Below are positions 1 to 6,691 of a stretch of 8,112 bases of DNA, one piece after another. Made by a program: the position numbers and the translations under genes. How positions within the stretch are numbered: position 1 is the stretch's first letter; the number at the start of each line of letters is the position of its first letter. This stretch comes from Desulfobacterales bacterium (GTDB taxonomy: Bacteria; Desulfobacterota; Desulfobacteria; Desulfobacterales; JAFDCJ01): assembly GCA_029939875.1 (NCBI GenBank), contig JAOZSC010000096.1, forward strand, positions 1 through 8,112, read 5' to 3'. The notes below the pieces were generated by a model. It ran no database searches, was not told the origin of the DNA, and was given only the letters and a program-made list of their open reading frames with translations.

Positions 1-256
1 AATAGTGGTCCCCGTTGGGCAGCAGCAAGACAAAGTCATGCTCCGCGGCAATGTGGGCATCAGACGGACTTTTGGGGCAAGCTGTCTTGTTATGAACACA
101 GTTGGCCCCCTGAATGATGCCCGCAAACGCCTGATCCTTGGCAGCCAAAGCAGGGGTGGGGGCCAGCATTACGAACGCTAAAATCATCGCAACAGCAGGC
201 AGAAGCCGTCCGACAGCGGTAATGACACGTAATTTTTCTCTCATTTTGTTATTCAT
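1..256 (-). CDS. Small secreted two-cysteine protein, N-terminal part (runs off left edge)
   Basis: This is the first 85 codons of a minus-strand gene whose 3' end lies outside the window. The start is the ATG at 256-254: AAAGGAGG lies five bases upstream, the right spacing for a ribosome binding site, while the next in-frame ATG (codon 5) has none. Residues 1-38 form a classic signal peptide, with basic residues, a hydrophobic core around 17-32 and a PTPALA/A cleavage site, so export is likely. The mature part has GIIQGANC, a second Cys seven residues later (C53, C60), CPKSPSDAHIA and EHDFVLLLPNGDHY. The same motifs occur in the gene at 7764-8112, a clear paralogue that shows what the missing half probably looks like. 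I do not recognise the family. The conserved Cys pair could form a disulfide or bind metal or haem, but nothing proves it. A sigma-54-like promoter lies upstream. Confidence 0.8.
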   Translation of the reverse strand, partial: MNNKMREKLRVITAVGRLLPAVAMILAFVMLAPTPALAAKDQAFAGIIQGANCVHNKTACPKSPSDAHIAAEHDFVLLLPNGDHY

Positions 257-324
257 GGAGGCCTCCTTTATTTTGTATTTTTTTCGGTTGTTAACAGAAA
301 CAAGTATTAACTGTCCAGTAACAT

Positions 325-340
325 TGCACTTTTAATGCCA
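325..340 (-). promoter_or_regulatory. Sigma-54-type promoter for the left-edge secreted protein gene
   Basis: Read on the minus strand this is TGGCATTAAAAGTGCA. The GG and GC doublets are exactly ten bases apart, as in the -24/-12 consensus TGGCAC-N5-TTGCW. The only departures are T for C at the end of the -24 box and G for T at the start of the -12 box. Transcription would start near position 314, giving a leader of about 58 bases before the ATG at 256. An AT-rich inverted repeat, ATTAATT/AATTAAT (342-348 and 355-361), sits just upstream of the -24 box. The spacing rule is met, and three other sites of the same type lie in the window. Confidence 0.55.
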
Positions 341-451
341 AATTAATTTCATAGAATTAATAAAAAAGCAATAGCGATGTCAATACTGTATCAATCCGTC
401 CTGATCAATTGGAAACCTGACGAACGCGCATAATTTTCGCTCAACTAGCAG

Positions 452-1741
452 CTAAAAGTTGATCGCCGCCTGCAGCCAGAATTTCCAGGTATCGGTTTTA
501 AAATCATTGGCAAAATAATTTGCATAGGCAGCCAGAAGCGAATAGTGTTCACCGAAGGCTTTGGTTATCTGGGCATCGATTTCGTTGCCATAGTCCGCAC
601 TGCCTTTGGCGGCATCGAACTGATGGTATACGCCCAGCAAATTAACTCCCCAAAGCGTGGTGCCCAGTGCGCCATACAGATCTACGACCCCATCGGAAGG
701 TGTGACCAGGAATTGATCCGCCCAGCCCTGGAAGGCATGATTGGTTCCCAGCGGCGTCTGCAAGCCTGCACCATTGTCGGATCCGAGGTACTCCCAGCCT
801 ATTTTGGCGATAATATCGGAAAATCCTGCTCCCACCTTGGGTATTTTAATCCCACCGAGGAAATGAAAGTAATTGGCGTTGTAGTCCACTGGATTATTTT
901 TATAATCTGCCTGGTAGGCATATTCCGCCGTGTAAAGCAGATTAAGGTTGTTAACAAGGGATGTTGAGCCGTTAAAGCGGATGCCGTAAGTTTGCGTTGA
1001 AAACGCAAAGGAAAAGGGACCGCTGTTGTGGTCATCATCATAATCGAGCCAATACCCGTAGGCCGTAAGTTTTCCGATCCCGGGAAACGCATAACTTACA
1101 TTGAGCAGGGGAGACGTCATATCGACATTCTTGCTCGTGATTGTTCTGACGTTGGAGACAAAGGCGAATTTTAAATCCGTATTTTTAAACGTCTGATTCA
1201 CGATGCCGGCGGCATCAAAAGTCTGTTCCATCTGCCGCCAGCCGACGTTGCCGATGAAGCGGTGGTTGTTGTAGACGATTTTTTGACGGCCGGCTTTGAT
1301 CACCGTATCCGGGATTCCTGAAAAGGCCAGCCAGCCCTGGTTGAGTTCCGCCTCACCTGGATCGGCAATGACGGCATATTGAGCCTTGCCGTTTCGAAGA
1401 CTGTTATAATCGTTAAGAAAAACCGGAGTATTGCCCTCGAATTCACCAAACCCTTGCAACTCGTACCATTTCGGTGTCAGATAGCCGAGGCGTAGACGGA
1501 TGGGATCGCCCCGGCTGATATCCTTGTCTTGCTGGTCGACATATTCAAAACGCCAGCGGATATTGAAGCTGATCTTGCCCCAGTCGCCTTGCAGTGCATC
1601 TTCGATCTTGGAGTTAAATTCGGAAGATCCGGCAGCCGCCGGTGCTGCGGCCATAACGGTTACCACAACCGCCAGCCAGAACGCACTGATTGCGAACACG
1701 GTCTTTTTTTGCAGTCGTCTGAAGGCCGTGATATTCATCAT
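452..1741 (-). CDS. Outer-membrane beta-barrel protein, alginate-export/porin type
   Basis: A 429-residue secreted protein. Residues 1-37 are a signal peptide: a basic start, a hydrophobic stretch at about 17-32, and the APAAA cleavage region. The mature protein alternates hydrophobic and polar residues, is rich in aromatic residues and glycine, and ends in ..AAINF. A C-terminal Phe is the usual barrel-assembly signal of outer-membrane proteins. Phrases such as FNIRWRFEYVDQ, GRQKIVYNNHRFIGNVGWRQMEQTFDA and LTAYGYWLDYDDD resemble the alginate-export (AlgE-like) barrel family found as general porins in delta-proteobacteria; the name does not imply alginate transport. AAAAGGAG lies five bases before the first of two adjacent ATGs, so the start could be 1741 or 1738. 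No good promoter was found upstream. The gene appears monocistronic, since the next minus-strand gene has its own promoter motif. The barrel call is firm; the substrate is unknown. Confidence 0.85.
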   Translation of the reverse strand: MMNITAFRRLQKKTVFAISAFWLAVVVTVMAAAPAAAGSSEFNSKIEDALQGDWGKISFNIRWRFEYVDQQDKDISRGDPIRLRLGYLTPKWYELQGFGEFEGNTPVFLNDYNSLRNGKAQYAVIADPGEAELNQGWLAFSGIPDTVIKAGRQKIVYNNHRFIGNVGWRQMEQTFDAAGIVNQTFKNTDLKFAFVSNVRTITSKNVDMTSPLLNVSYAFPGIGKLTAYGYWLDYDDDHNSGPFSFAFSTQTYGIRFNGSTSLVNNLNLLYTAEYAYQADYKNNPVDYNANYFHFLGGIKIPKVGAGFSDIIAKIGWEYLGSDNGAGLQTPLGTNHAFQGWADQFLVTPSDGVVDLYGALGTTLWGVNLLGVYHQFDAAKGSADYGNEIDAQITKAFGEHYSLLAAYANYFANDFKTDTWKFWLQAAINF

Positions 1742-1806
1742 CCTGGCTCCTTTTGCTGGTTTTATAGAAATAAAAGAAGACTTATGGCGAATGATCGGTT
1801 TTCTTT

Positions 1807-1822
1807 TGGCACGGGTTTTGCT
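1807..1822 (+). promoter_or_regulatory. Consensus sigma-54 promoter upstream of the HD-GYP gene
   Basis: TGGCACGGGTTTTGCT matches the -24/-12 consensus at every conserved position, with GG (1808-1809) and GC (1820-1821) ten bases apart. Predicted transcription start is near 1833, reading rightward into an 11-codon ORF, a hairpin and then the HD-GYP gene. The leader before the HD-GYP reading frame is unusually long, about 140 bases. Such a promoter needs an AAA+ enhancer-binding protein; none is encoded in the window. Confidence 0.75.
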
Positions 1823-1847
1823 TTTTAATTACTATCCCAGGAAGAAA

Positions 1848-1883
1848 ATGTCCACCCTCAAAGCGATTTTTTGTCAAATTTAA
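1848..1883 (+). CDS. Possible 11-codon leader ORF
   Basis: The ATG at 1848 is preceded by AGGAAG with four bases between, and reads MSTLKAIFCQI then TAA. It lies about 15 bases after the predicted sigma-54 start site and ends one base before the inverted repeat at 1885-1909. The position suits a leader peptide or the remnant of a lost first gene, but the length is so short that chance is a fair explanation. Confidence 0.2.
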   Translation: MSTLKAIFCQI

Positions 1884-1884
1884 A

Positions 1885-1909
1885 TAGTGATTACCGCCGG
1901 GGGTCACTA
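1885..1909. promoter_or_regulatory. Inverted repeat TAGTGA/TCACTA in the HD-GYP leader
   Basis: TAGTGA (1885-1890) and TCACTA (1904-1909) are exact reverse complements separated by 13 bases. The loop contains a small ACC/GGT pairing that could lengthen the stem. No T-run follows, so it is not an intrinsic terminator. It could be an RNA hairpin in the leader or a protein-binding operator. Confidence 0.35.
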
Positions 1910-1974
1910 ACCAAACAAAACTGCAAAAAATCACCCACTTGTAAAAGAAAAATAGCAAAGCGGGGCTGCTGAAC

Positions 1975-2967
1975 ATGATCAGAAAAATTTTGCTGCAAAA
2001 CAGATCCTTTTTTTTGGGCTCGTTTTATTTTCCGGGGCAAAACGAATATACGACAGTGAATCAAGATGGCGGCACGAAATTGGTTCGGAACAGCTGCTCT
2101 CCGGCATGGCCGTTATCGATTCATTTTTTTCCAACTTTGATCATCATTTGTCGTTTCTGCGCGAGCTTCCCGGCATCAAAGCCTATGGCAATAGTAATTT
2201 TACAGCAAGCAACGCTAGAGACGAGGTGCAAAACATATTCTACGACCTTAATCTTGCTTGCCATGTTTTTATGCCTGATCGGGGGAATAAGTTACATTAA
2301 TTTATCCCGGCTCCAGGAGAAAAACAGGGCACAAAGAGCGCTTATCGCTTCATTGGTCGAGCTGACCGACTGGCGCGATCAGGAAACCGGGCAGCATTTG
2401 ATGCGCACCAAGCATTATTCAAAGGCGTTGGCAAAACAGCTTCGCAAAAACCCAAAATATCGGAAAGAAATTACGACAAAATTTATCAAAGATGTTTTTG
2501 ATACTGCCCCCCTGCACGATATCGGAAAAGTCGGAATAAAAGACCCCATCTTATTAAAACCGGGCAAGCTGACCAACGAAGAGTTTGAGGAAATGAAAAA
2601 ACATGTTCTGATCGGCCGACAGGTGATTCAGGATGCGATCGATAAATTTGATATCCAAGAATCGTTTATGATGACGGCCAGAAACATCGCCGCCTTTCAT
2701 CACGAGCGATATGATGGCAGCGGCTATCTCGAAGCATTAAAGGGTCCGGCAATCCCGCTGGAGGCCAGGATTTTTGCTCTTGCCGATGTTTATGACGCCC
2801 TGCGATCCAAAAGGCCTTATAAAAATGAAATGCCCCATTCCCAGGTGGTCGAGATGATCCAACCCGAAAGCGGCAAACATTTTGACCCGGATGTGGTGGA
2901 GGCCTTTCTTAAGCTTGGCGATAAATTCATAGAGATAAGTGAGGTTTACAGAGTGCGACCCTCTTGA
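1975..2967 (+). CDS. HD-GYP domain protein (c-di-GMP phosphodiesterase type) with a broken N-terminal sensor
   Basis: The open frame encodes 330 residues. Residues 91-110 form a membrane helix, followed by a short linker and a full-length HD-GYP domain to the C-terminus: ETGQH (136-141), HDIGK (181-185), H210, HHERYDGSGY (242-251), D271, KRPYK (279-283) and HFDP (302-305). HD-GYP proteins hydrolyse cyclic di-GMP, acting here on the cytoplasmic side of the membrane. The signature GYP reads GYL (L252), a one-base change from Pro. Residues 14-90 in this frame look like junk. In the third frame, 2016-2250 encodes a plausible TM1 plus the start of a Cache-like sensor. The gene thus seems to have lost one T in the 2008-2015 T-run and most of the sensor near 2250. 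Possible downstream starts are the ATGs at 2185 and 2263; no strong ribosome site marks 1975. It may be a pseudogene or a shortened, still active enzyme. Confidence 0.7.
   Translation: MIRKILLQNRSFFLGSFYFPGQNEYTTVNQDGGTKLVRNSCSPAWPLSIHFFPTLIIICRFCASFPASKPMAIVILQQATLETRCKTYSTTLILLAMFLCLIGGISYINLSRLQEKNRAQRALIASLVELTDWRDQETGQHLMRTKHYSKALAKQLRKNPKYRKEITTKFIKDVFDTAPLHDIGKVGIKDPILLKPGKLTNEEFEEMKKHVLIGRQVIQDAIDKFDIQESFMMTARNIAAFHHERYDGSGYLEALKGPAIPLEARIFALADVYDALRSKRPYKNEMPHSQVVEMIQPESGKHFDPDVVEAFLKLGDKFIEISEVYRVRPS
2016..2250 (+). pseudogene. Remnant of TM1 and Cache-like sensor start, out of frame with the HD-GYP body
   Basis: Read in the frame of position 2106, this stretch gives a hydrophobic GLVLFSGA segment, then RIYDSESRWRHEIGSEQLL, then SFFSNFDHHLSFLRELPGI and ARDEVQNIFYD. 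That pattern (membrane helix, long amphipathic helix, F..F...L.FL.ELP.I, ..NIFYD) is typical of the beginning of periplasmic double-Cache sensor domains in delta-proteobacterial signalling proteins. It stops making sense after IFYDL, and the neighbouring frame picks up directly at the second membrane helix, so the roughly 200 residues expected between are missing. No ATG, GTG or TTG opens this frame after the stop at 1953. The original start was probably the ATG at 1975, joined through a T-run one base longer. Confidence 0.5.
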
Positions 2968-2999
2968 CCTCTAACCTAAAACACGGGAAAGGCAGTGGG

Positions 3000-3028
3000 T
3001 TGCCGCTGGGGTAAAATTTCGGTAGAAG
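3000..3028 (+). promoter_or_regulatory. Weak sigma-70-like promoter before the copper ATPase gene
   Basis: TTGCCG (3000-3005) and TAGAAG (3023-3028) are 17 bases apart and each matches the -35/-10 consensus at four of six positions. It is the best candidate in the 109-base gap. No CueR-type palindrome and no sigma-54 motif with correct spacing was found there. Confidence 0.25.
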
Positions 3029-3038
3029 TGCTTTCGAT

Positions 3039-3064
3039 CCTTTTATGATTTTAGCATAAAAAGG
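3039..3064 (+). promoter_or_regulatory. Hairpin next to the ribosome binding site of the copper ATPase gene
   Basis: CCTTTTATG (3039-3047) pairs with CATAAAAAGG (3055-3064), nine pairs with one bulged A and a seven-base loop. The right arm runs into the G-run (3063-3069) that serves as ribosome binding site for the ATG at 3077. The fold could mask translation, act as an operator, or terminate nothing, since no T-run follows. Confidence 0.35.
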
Positions 3065-3076
3065 GGGGGCAAGAAC

Positions 3077-5428
3077 ATGCAAGGACACGGATCAGATCTC
3101 CATCACCACCATTCAAACGGGAGCATGGCCCATGAGTTTGTGGATCCTGTCTGCGGAATGAAGACAGAAGACCCGGGCCGGTTCATGAAAGATGAGCATG
3201 AGGGGCAGCTCTATTATTTTTGCAGCGAGCGTTGCCGGGCAAAGTTTCTGGAAGCCCCCGGACAGTATGTTCTTGGTTCTGCCGAGACACCTGAGCAAAC
3301 ACCTGCCACTGCCGAGGAGGGTCCCATATACACCTGTCCCATGCATCCCGAGGTGCGTCAGGTGGGCCCAGGTTCATGCCCCATATGCGGTATGGCGCTG
3401 GAGCCTGTCTTGCCCGGTGAAGAAGAGGACAACGGGGAATATCTGTATATGAGAAGGCGCTTCTGGATTGGCGCAATTCTTACAATTCCCCTGGTGGTGA
3501 TTGCCATGCGGTATGCTTTTTTTCCGCAAGGACTGTTGGAAAGGCTTGCCGCGGCAAAAACGTACGGATGGGTCGAGTTGATACTGGCAACGCCGGTTGT
3601 CCTCTGGGCGGGGGGGGCTTTTTTTGTGAAAGGCTGGCAGTCGCTTGCAAACAGAAGCCTTAATATGTTCACCCTTATCGGCCTGGGGGTGGGGGTTTCG
3701 TATGTCTACAGTCTGATTGCCGTATTTTTTCCCGACATCTTTCCCGCCGCCTTAAGAACCCAGGAAGGCACGGTGGGCGTCTACTTTGAGGCCGCGGCCG
3801 TGATCGTGGTTTTGATCCTCCTGGGGCAGGTCCTGGAATTAAAGGCCAGGAGCCAGACCGGAGCGGCCATCAAGGCCCTGCTGGGCCTGGCCCCCAAGGC
3901 TGCCAGAAAGGTCAATCCGGATGGCAGCGAGCAGGACATTGCCCTGGAGCTCGTAAAAAATGGGGACAGACTGCGGGTGCGGCCGGGCGAAAAAATACCG
4001 GTTGACGGCGTGGTGGTAGAAGGGACAACCAACGTGGATGAATCCATGATAACGGGGGAGCCCTTGCCGGTTGCAAAAATGGCCGGTGACAAGGTGGTCG
4101 GGGCCACCGTCAACGGTACCGGCAGCATCATCATGAAGGCCCAAAAAGTCGGCTCCGAAACAATGCTGGCCCAGATCGTGAACATGGTCGCTGAAGCCCA
4201 GCGAAGCCGCGCACCGATCCAGAATCTGGCAGACAAGGTCGCCGGCTATTTTGTCCCAACAGTCATTGGCATTTCCACTGTCTCCCTGGTGGCGTGGCTG
4301 CTGGTCGGACCTGAACCGCGACTTGCCCATGCTATTGTTGCCGCAGTGTCTGTGCTCATCATCGCCTGTCCCTGTGCCCTTGGACTCGCCACCCCCATGT
4401 CCATCATGGTGGCCACGGGAAAGGGAGCGACGATGGGGGTGCTTTTCAAAAATGCCGAGGCCATTGAAACGATGCGAAAAGTAGATACCCTGGTCGTGGA
4501 CAAGACCGGAACCCTTACCGAAGGCCGGCCGCGGGTCACCCAGATTGTGCTCCTGGGGGGTCTTGACGAACCTAAAATTTTAAGCCTTGCCGGCAGTCTT
4601 GAGCAGGGCAGTGAACATCCCCTGGCCGCCGCCATTGTGGCGCATGCCCGGGGGATGAAGGCATCTTTTGTCCCGCCCCAGGAATTCAACTCTCATACGG
4701 GCAAGGGCGTTTCAGCCGTGGTGGATGGCCGCAACGTAATACTGGGCAACAAGGCCCTGATGATGGAGTTTGATGTGGATACAGGCGCGATTGCTGAAAA
4801 GGTCAGGCAGCTTCAGGCCGAGGCGGCAACCGTAATGTATCTGGCGGTGGACGGAAAACTCGAAAGCCTGATTTGTGTGGCCGATCCCATCAAGGAGACC
4901 ACGCCCCGGGCCATTGAGGAGCTGCACGGCCAAGGGCTTCGGATCGTGATGCTGACCGGTGACAGCCGTAACACCGCAGAAGCCGTCGCAGCGAGGCTCC
5001 GGCTTGATGAGGTGGTCGCCGAGGTGCTGCCCGATCAAAAGGCGCTGGAGGTCAAGCGGTTTCAGGAGGCCGGCCGGGTGGTGGCAATGGCGGGCGACGG
5101 CATCAATGACGCCCCGGCCCATGTGGGAATTGCCATGGGCACCGGGACGGATGTTGCCATGGAAAGCGCCGGGGTCACCCTTGTCAAGGGAGATCTTACC
5201 GGCATTGTCAGGGCCATCAAACTGAGCAAGGCGACGATGCGCAACATAAAGCAAAACCTGTTTTTTGCCTTTATTTACAATTCGCTGGGGGTTCCCATTG
5301 CCGCGGGCATGTTATACCCGTTTTTCGGTATCCTTTTGAGTCCAATGATCGCGGCGGCGGCCATGAGCATGAGTTCGGTTTCAGTGGTCGGCAACGCTTT
5401 GAGGCTGAGGGCAGTCAAAATCGCATAA
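3077..5428 (+). CDS. copA: Copper(I)-exporting P1B-type ATPase with YHS and heavy-metal-binding domains
   Basis: A 783-residue inner-membrane pump that uses ATP to move Cu+ (or Ag+) out of the cytoplasm. N-terminus in order: a His-rich tail (HHHH at 9-12), a YHS domain (DPVCGM at 23-28, YYFCSERC at 46-53), and a heavy-metal-binding domain (YTCPMHP at 85-91, CPICGM at 101-106). These stand in place of the usual HMA domains. The core has an actuator TGEP (326-329), CPC in the transport helix (431-433), a phosphorylated Asp in DKTGT (D475), SEHPL (512-516), TGDS (627-630) and GDGINDAP (673-680). The Cu+-specific signatures are complete: N727-x6-YN-x4-P and P756-x6-M-x2-SS (766-767). This supports the Cu+ (P1B-1) subgroup over Zn/Cd pumps. 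A G-run (3063-3069) seven bases upstream of the ATG at 3077 is the ribosome site. Nothing is translationally coupled to it. The copA symbol follows function; substrate preference is untested. Confidence 0.93.
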   Translation: MQGHGSDLHHHHSNGSMAHEFVDPVCGMKTEDPGRFMKDEHEGQLYYFCSERCRAKFLEAPGQYVLGSAETPEQTPATAEEGPIYTCPMHPEVRQVGPGSCPICGMALEPVLPGEEEDNGEYLYMRRRFWIGAILTIPLVVIAMRYAFFPQGLLERLAAAKTYGWVELILATPVVLWAGGAFFVKGWQSLANRSLNMFTLIGLGVGVSYVYSLIAVFFPDIFPAALRTQEGTVGVYFEAAAVIVVLILLGQVLELKARSQTGAAIKALLGLAPKAARKVNPDGSEQDIALELVKNGDRLRVRPGEKIPVDGVVVEGTTNVDESMITGEPLPVAKMAGDKVVGATVNGTGSIIMKAQKVGSETMLAQIVNMVAEAQRSRAPIQNLADKVAGYFVPTVIGISTVSLVAWLLVGPEPRLAHAIVAAVSVLIIACPCALGLATPMSIMVATGKGATMGVLFKNAEAIETMRKVDTLVVDKTGTLTEGRPRVTQIVLLGGLDEPKILSLAGSLEQGSEHPLAAAIVAHARGMKASFVPPQEFNSHTGKGVSAVVDGRNVILGNKALMMEFDVDTGAIAEKVRQLQAEAATVMYLAVDGKLESLICVADPIKETTPRAIEELHGQGLRIVMLTGDSRNTAEAVAARLRLDEVVAEVLPDQKALEVKRFQEAGRVVAMAGDGINDAPAHVGIAMGTGTDVAMESAGVTLVKGDLTGIVRAIKLSKATMRNIKQNLFFAFIYNSLGVPIAAGMLYPFFGILLSPMIAAAAMSMSSVSVVGNALRLRAVKIA

Positions 5429-5568
5429 AGGGGTTCATGCGCTTTCTTTTCCCTCCGCCAGGTGAAAAGGGAATCGTCGGCATCTATTCTTTCTTTGGAC
5501 AGGCTGGATCCTCCGATATAGATTCTTCCATTGCTCCATTTTAAATGACTCACAATTCGATTTGGCCG

Positions 5569-5882
5569 TTAGGGCAATCGGATGGTTTCTCCGTGACTGC
5601 ATGACGCGGAATTGTTGCCGTAGGCACGGTATTCGGAAGCAGCCTTATAATCATAGCGAACTTCACCGTTAGAGCTTTTGATTGACTGTGTCTGCCCCTT
5701 TTTTAAAACGCCTTCCCACAGAGGCATTTGGTTCAGGAAATGCTTCCGATAATAATTTCCGTCGTTGATGGTGTTCCCGGAAGAATCTTTATCAAAGATT
5801 TTGAGATACACGTCATCATTGGTGGCTTTAAACCGGCAGGTATTGTGAGCGGCTGTGGCTTCAAATACGAGTTGAGAATCAT
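5569..5882 (-). pseudogene. Small beta-rich protein of unknown family, frameshifted at its start
   Basis: A coherent coding frame on the minus strand starts just after two tandem TAA codons (5889-5884) and runs to TAA at 5569. It gives about 103 residues: SQLVFEATAAHNTCRFKAT, then NDDVYLKIFDKD, MPLWEGVLKKGQTQSI, GEVRYDYKAASEYRAYG, and a SCSHGETIRLP end. It looks like a compact beta-sandwich with two Cys; there is no signal peptide and I do not recognise the family. No start codon opens this frame before the conserved region; the only one, a GTG at 5811, would drop the first strands. However, the ATG at 5882-5880 has an ideal GGAGG seven bases upstream and is one base out of frame. One extra base right after it would restore Met-Asn-Ser-Gln-Leu. 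A single-base loss (real or a read error) fits best. It lies 112 bases downstream of the PilZ gene and may be co-transcribed. Confidence 0.55.
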
Positions 5883-5961
5883 TTTATTACCTCCACGTTT
5901 CCACAATTGTCATCCTCCTTTAAAACCGCTAGATCGGCATAACCACGCGCATGAACGCCAT

Positions 5962-5985
5962 AAAAACCGATTCCCAGCCCCGGTT
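5962..5985 (-). terminator. Weak intrinsic terminator candidate after the PilZ gene
   Basis: On the minus strand AACCG (5985-5981) can pair with CGGTT (5969-5965), with a G-rich 11-base loop, and a short T-run follows, overlapping the stem end (5966-5962). The stem is only five pairs, so termination would be partial at best. It begins ten bases after the PilZ stop codon. Confidence 0.25.
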
Positions 5986-5994
5986 GGCACGACA

Positions 5995-6330
5995 TCAATA
6001 AGCAGGTTCGTAAAATTTAATGCCTACCCCGTAATAGGAAGATTGTGAAGCGGATAATTCCCGGCACCATTTGACCTGGGCTACGGCGATCATACGCTGT
6101 CCCAAGCATTTGCAGGCGGTCTTTTTGGCAGGACTGGCGGTGTCGCTCTTAGTTCTTATGTAAACGCTGGCGCCTGGTTTCATAAAAAAATTGGCCTCCA
6201 GGTACATTCCGTCTTCACTGTGATTGACCGCTTTGGCAGGGTGATAATAACCGGAATTAAAATAACCGCAAATAATGGGAATTTCATGCGGGCAGCGATT
6301 GTAAGTCCTCTTTTCGGCATAATCCTGCAT
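5995..6330 (-). CDS. PilZ domain protein (c-di-GMP receptor)
   Basis: A 111-residue single-domain protein. Both c-di-GMP-binding motifs of PilZ are present: RxxxR as R8-TYN-R12 and [DN]xSxxG as NHSEDG (36-41). The usual closing strand YGVGIKFYEP follows (100-109). Small stand-alone PilZ proteins bind cyclic di-GMP in the cytoplasm and pass the signal to a partner, often controlling motility, polysaccharide or gene expression; the partner here is unknown. Four Cys residues (13, 21, 73, 75) plus C89 are more than usual for a PilZ. The start is ATG at 6330-6328 with GGAGG seven bases upstream. A sigma-54 promoter match (6372-6387) lies about 30 bases before the ribosome site, so control by an enhancer-binding protein is likely. 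The HD-GYP gene in the same window would degrade the same second messenger, but no direct link is visible. Confidence 0.85.
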   Translation of the reverse strand: MQDYAEKRTYNRCPHEIPIICGYFNSGYYHPAKAVNHSEDGMYLEANFFMKPGASVYIRTKSDTASPAKKTACKCLGQRMIAVAQVKWCRELSASQSSYYGVGIKFYEPAY

Positions 6331-6371
6331 GTTGGCGCCTCCTTATTTACAATTTTGTCCAGACTAATTAA

Positions 6372-6387
6372 TGCAAGGTAAATGCCA
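6372..6387 (-). promoter_or_regulatory. Sigma-54 promoter for the PilZ gene
   Basis: The minus strand reads TGGCATTTACCTTGCA: TGGCA, then GG and GC ten bases apart, then a perfect TTGCA. Only the last base of the -24 box departs from consensus. Predicted start is near 6361, giving a leader of about 31 bases that contains the GGAGG of the PilZ gene. Confidence 0.7.
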
Positions 6388-6502
6388 GGGACTATGGGAG
6401 TCTGCTGATTTTTCGGTAAGGGTGGAGAAGGCGCGGCGCGGATGTGCTATGGCCAGACACATCAACCGATGGTGATCTGCTTGAAATTTTGAATTAATTA
6501 TC

Positions 6503-6548
6503 GCGGTATCCTCGGAAACCGGTTATTTTTTTCCCATCTGGATACCGC
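6503..6548. promoter_or_regulatory. Nested inverted repeats midway between two divergent sigma-54 promoters (possible shared enhancer site)
   Basis: GCGGTATCC (6503-6511) and GGATACCGC (6540-6548) are exact reverse complements with a 28-base spacer. The spacer contains the perfect palindrome AACCGGTT (6517-6524). The centre is about 165 bases from the predicted PilZ start site and about 175 from the rseC start site, inside the usual range of upstream activating sequences for sigma-54 enhancer-binding proteins. The rest of the 414-base gap (6331-6744) holds the two promoters, AT-rich stretches such as AATTAATT (6492-6499), a small imperfect ATCAACC/GGTGAT repeat (6461-6476), and no convincing gene. 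An RNA hairpin is the alternative reading. Confidence 0.45.
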
Positions 6549-6675
6549 ATTTTACCCTTAAACTGTAAAGTTTTTGCGCACCTGCCACCTGATAACCGTC
6601 GTATTTTAGCGGGTTTCCTGGATTATTTTAAAATATCCATAAAAAATCAACAGGTTACTTAACTTATTGGGAGAT

Positions 6676-6691
6676 TGGCACAACCGTTGCT
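6676..6691 (+). promoter_or_regulatory. Consensus sigma-54 promoter for the rseC-like/YHS operon
   Basis: TGGCACAACCGTTGCT has a perfect TGGCAC, GG (6677-6678) and GC (6689-6690) ten bases apart, and a perfect TTGCT. The predicted start is near 6702, about 43 bases before the ATG at 6745. This also rules out the longer open frame that begins at 6667, whose start would lie upstream of the promoter. Confidence 0.75.

Noticed and set aside
441..462. Inverted repeat TCAACT/AGTTGA at the porin stop codon as a terminator
   Set aside because: Six pairs, a ten-base loop and no T-run on either strand.
545..967. 140-codon plus-strand open frame inside the porin gene
   Set aside because: It is antisense to a clear barrel protein, and its translation shows no domain and no ribosome site.
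1922..1937. Sigma-54-like site on the minus strand (TGGGTG, TTTTGCA) that could serve the porin gene
   Set aside because: The spacing is right, but the -24 box matches only TGG, the T-run makes chance likely, and the leader would be about 170 bases.
2989..3003. GG...GC motif upstream of the copper ATPase
   Set aside because: The spacing is nine, not ten, and the -24 box is poor.
3781..5254. Several long minus-strand open frames under the copper ATPase gene
   Set aside because: They are mirror frames of a GC-rich coding region; the translations are low in pattern and overlap a gene with every catalytic motif intact.
5887..5913. Eight-codon ORF (MTIVETWR) before the small unknown gene
   Set aside because: The GGAGG directly abuts its ATG, too close for initiation; it probably just shares the purine-rich leader.
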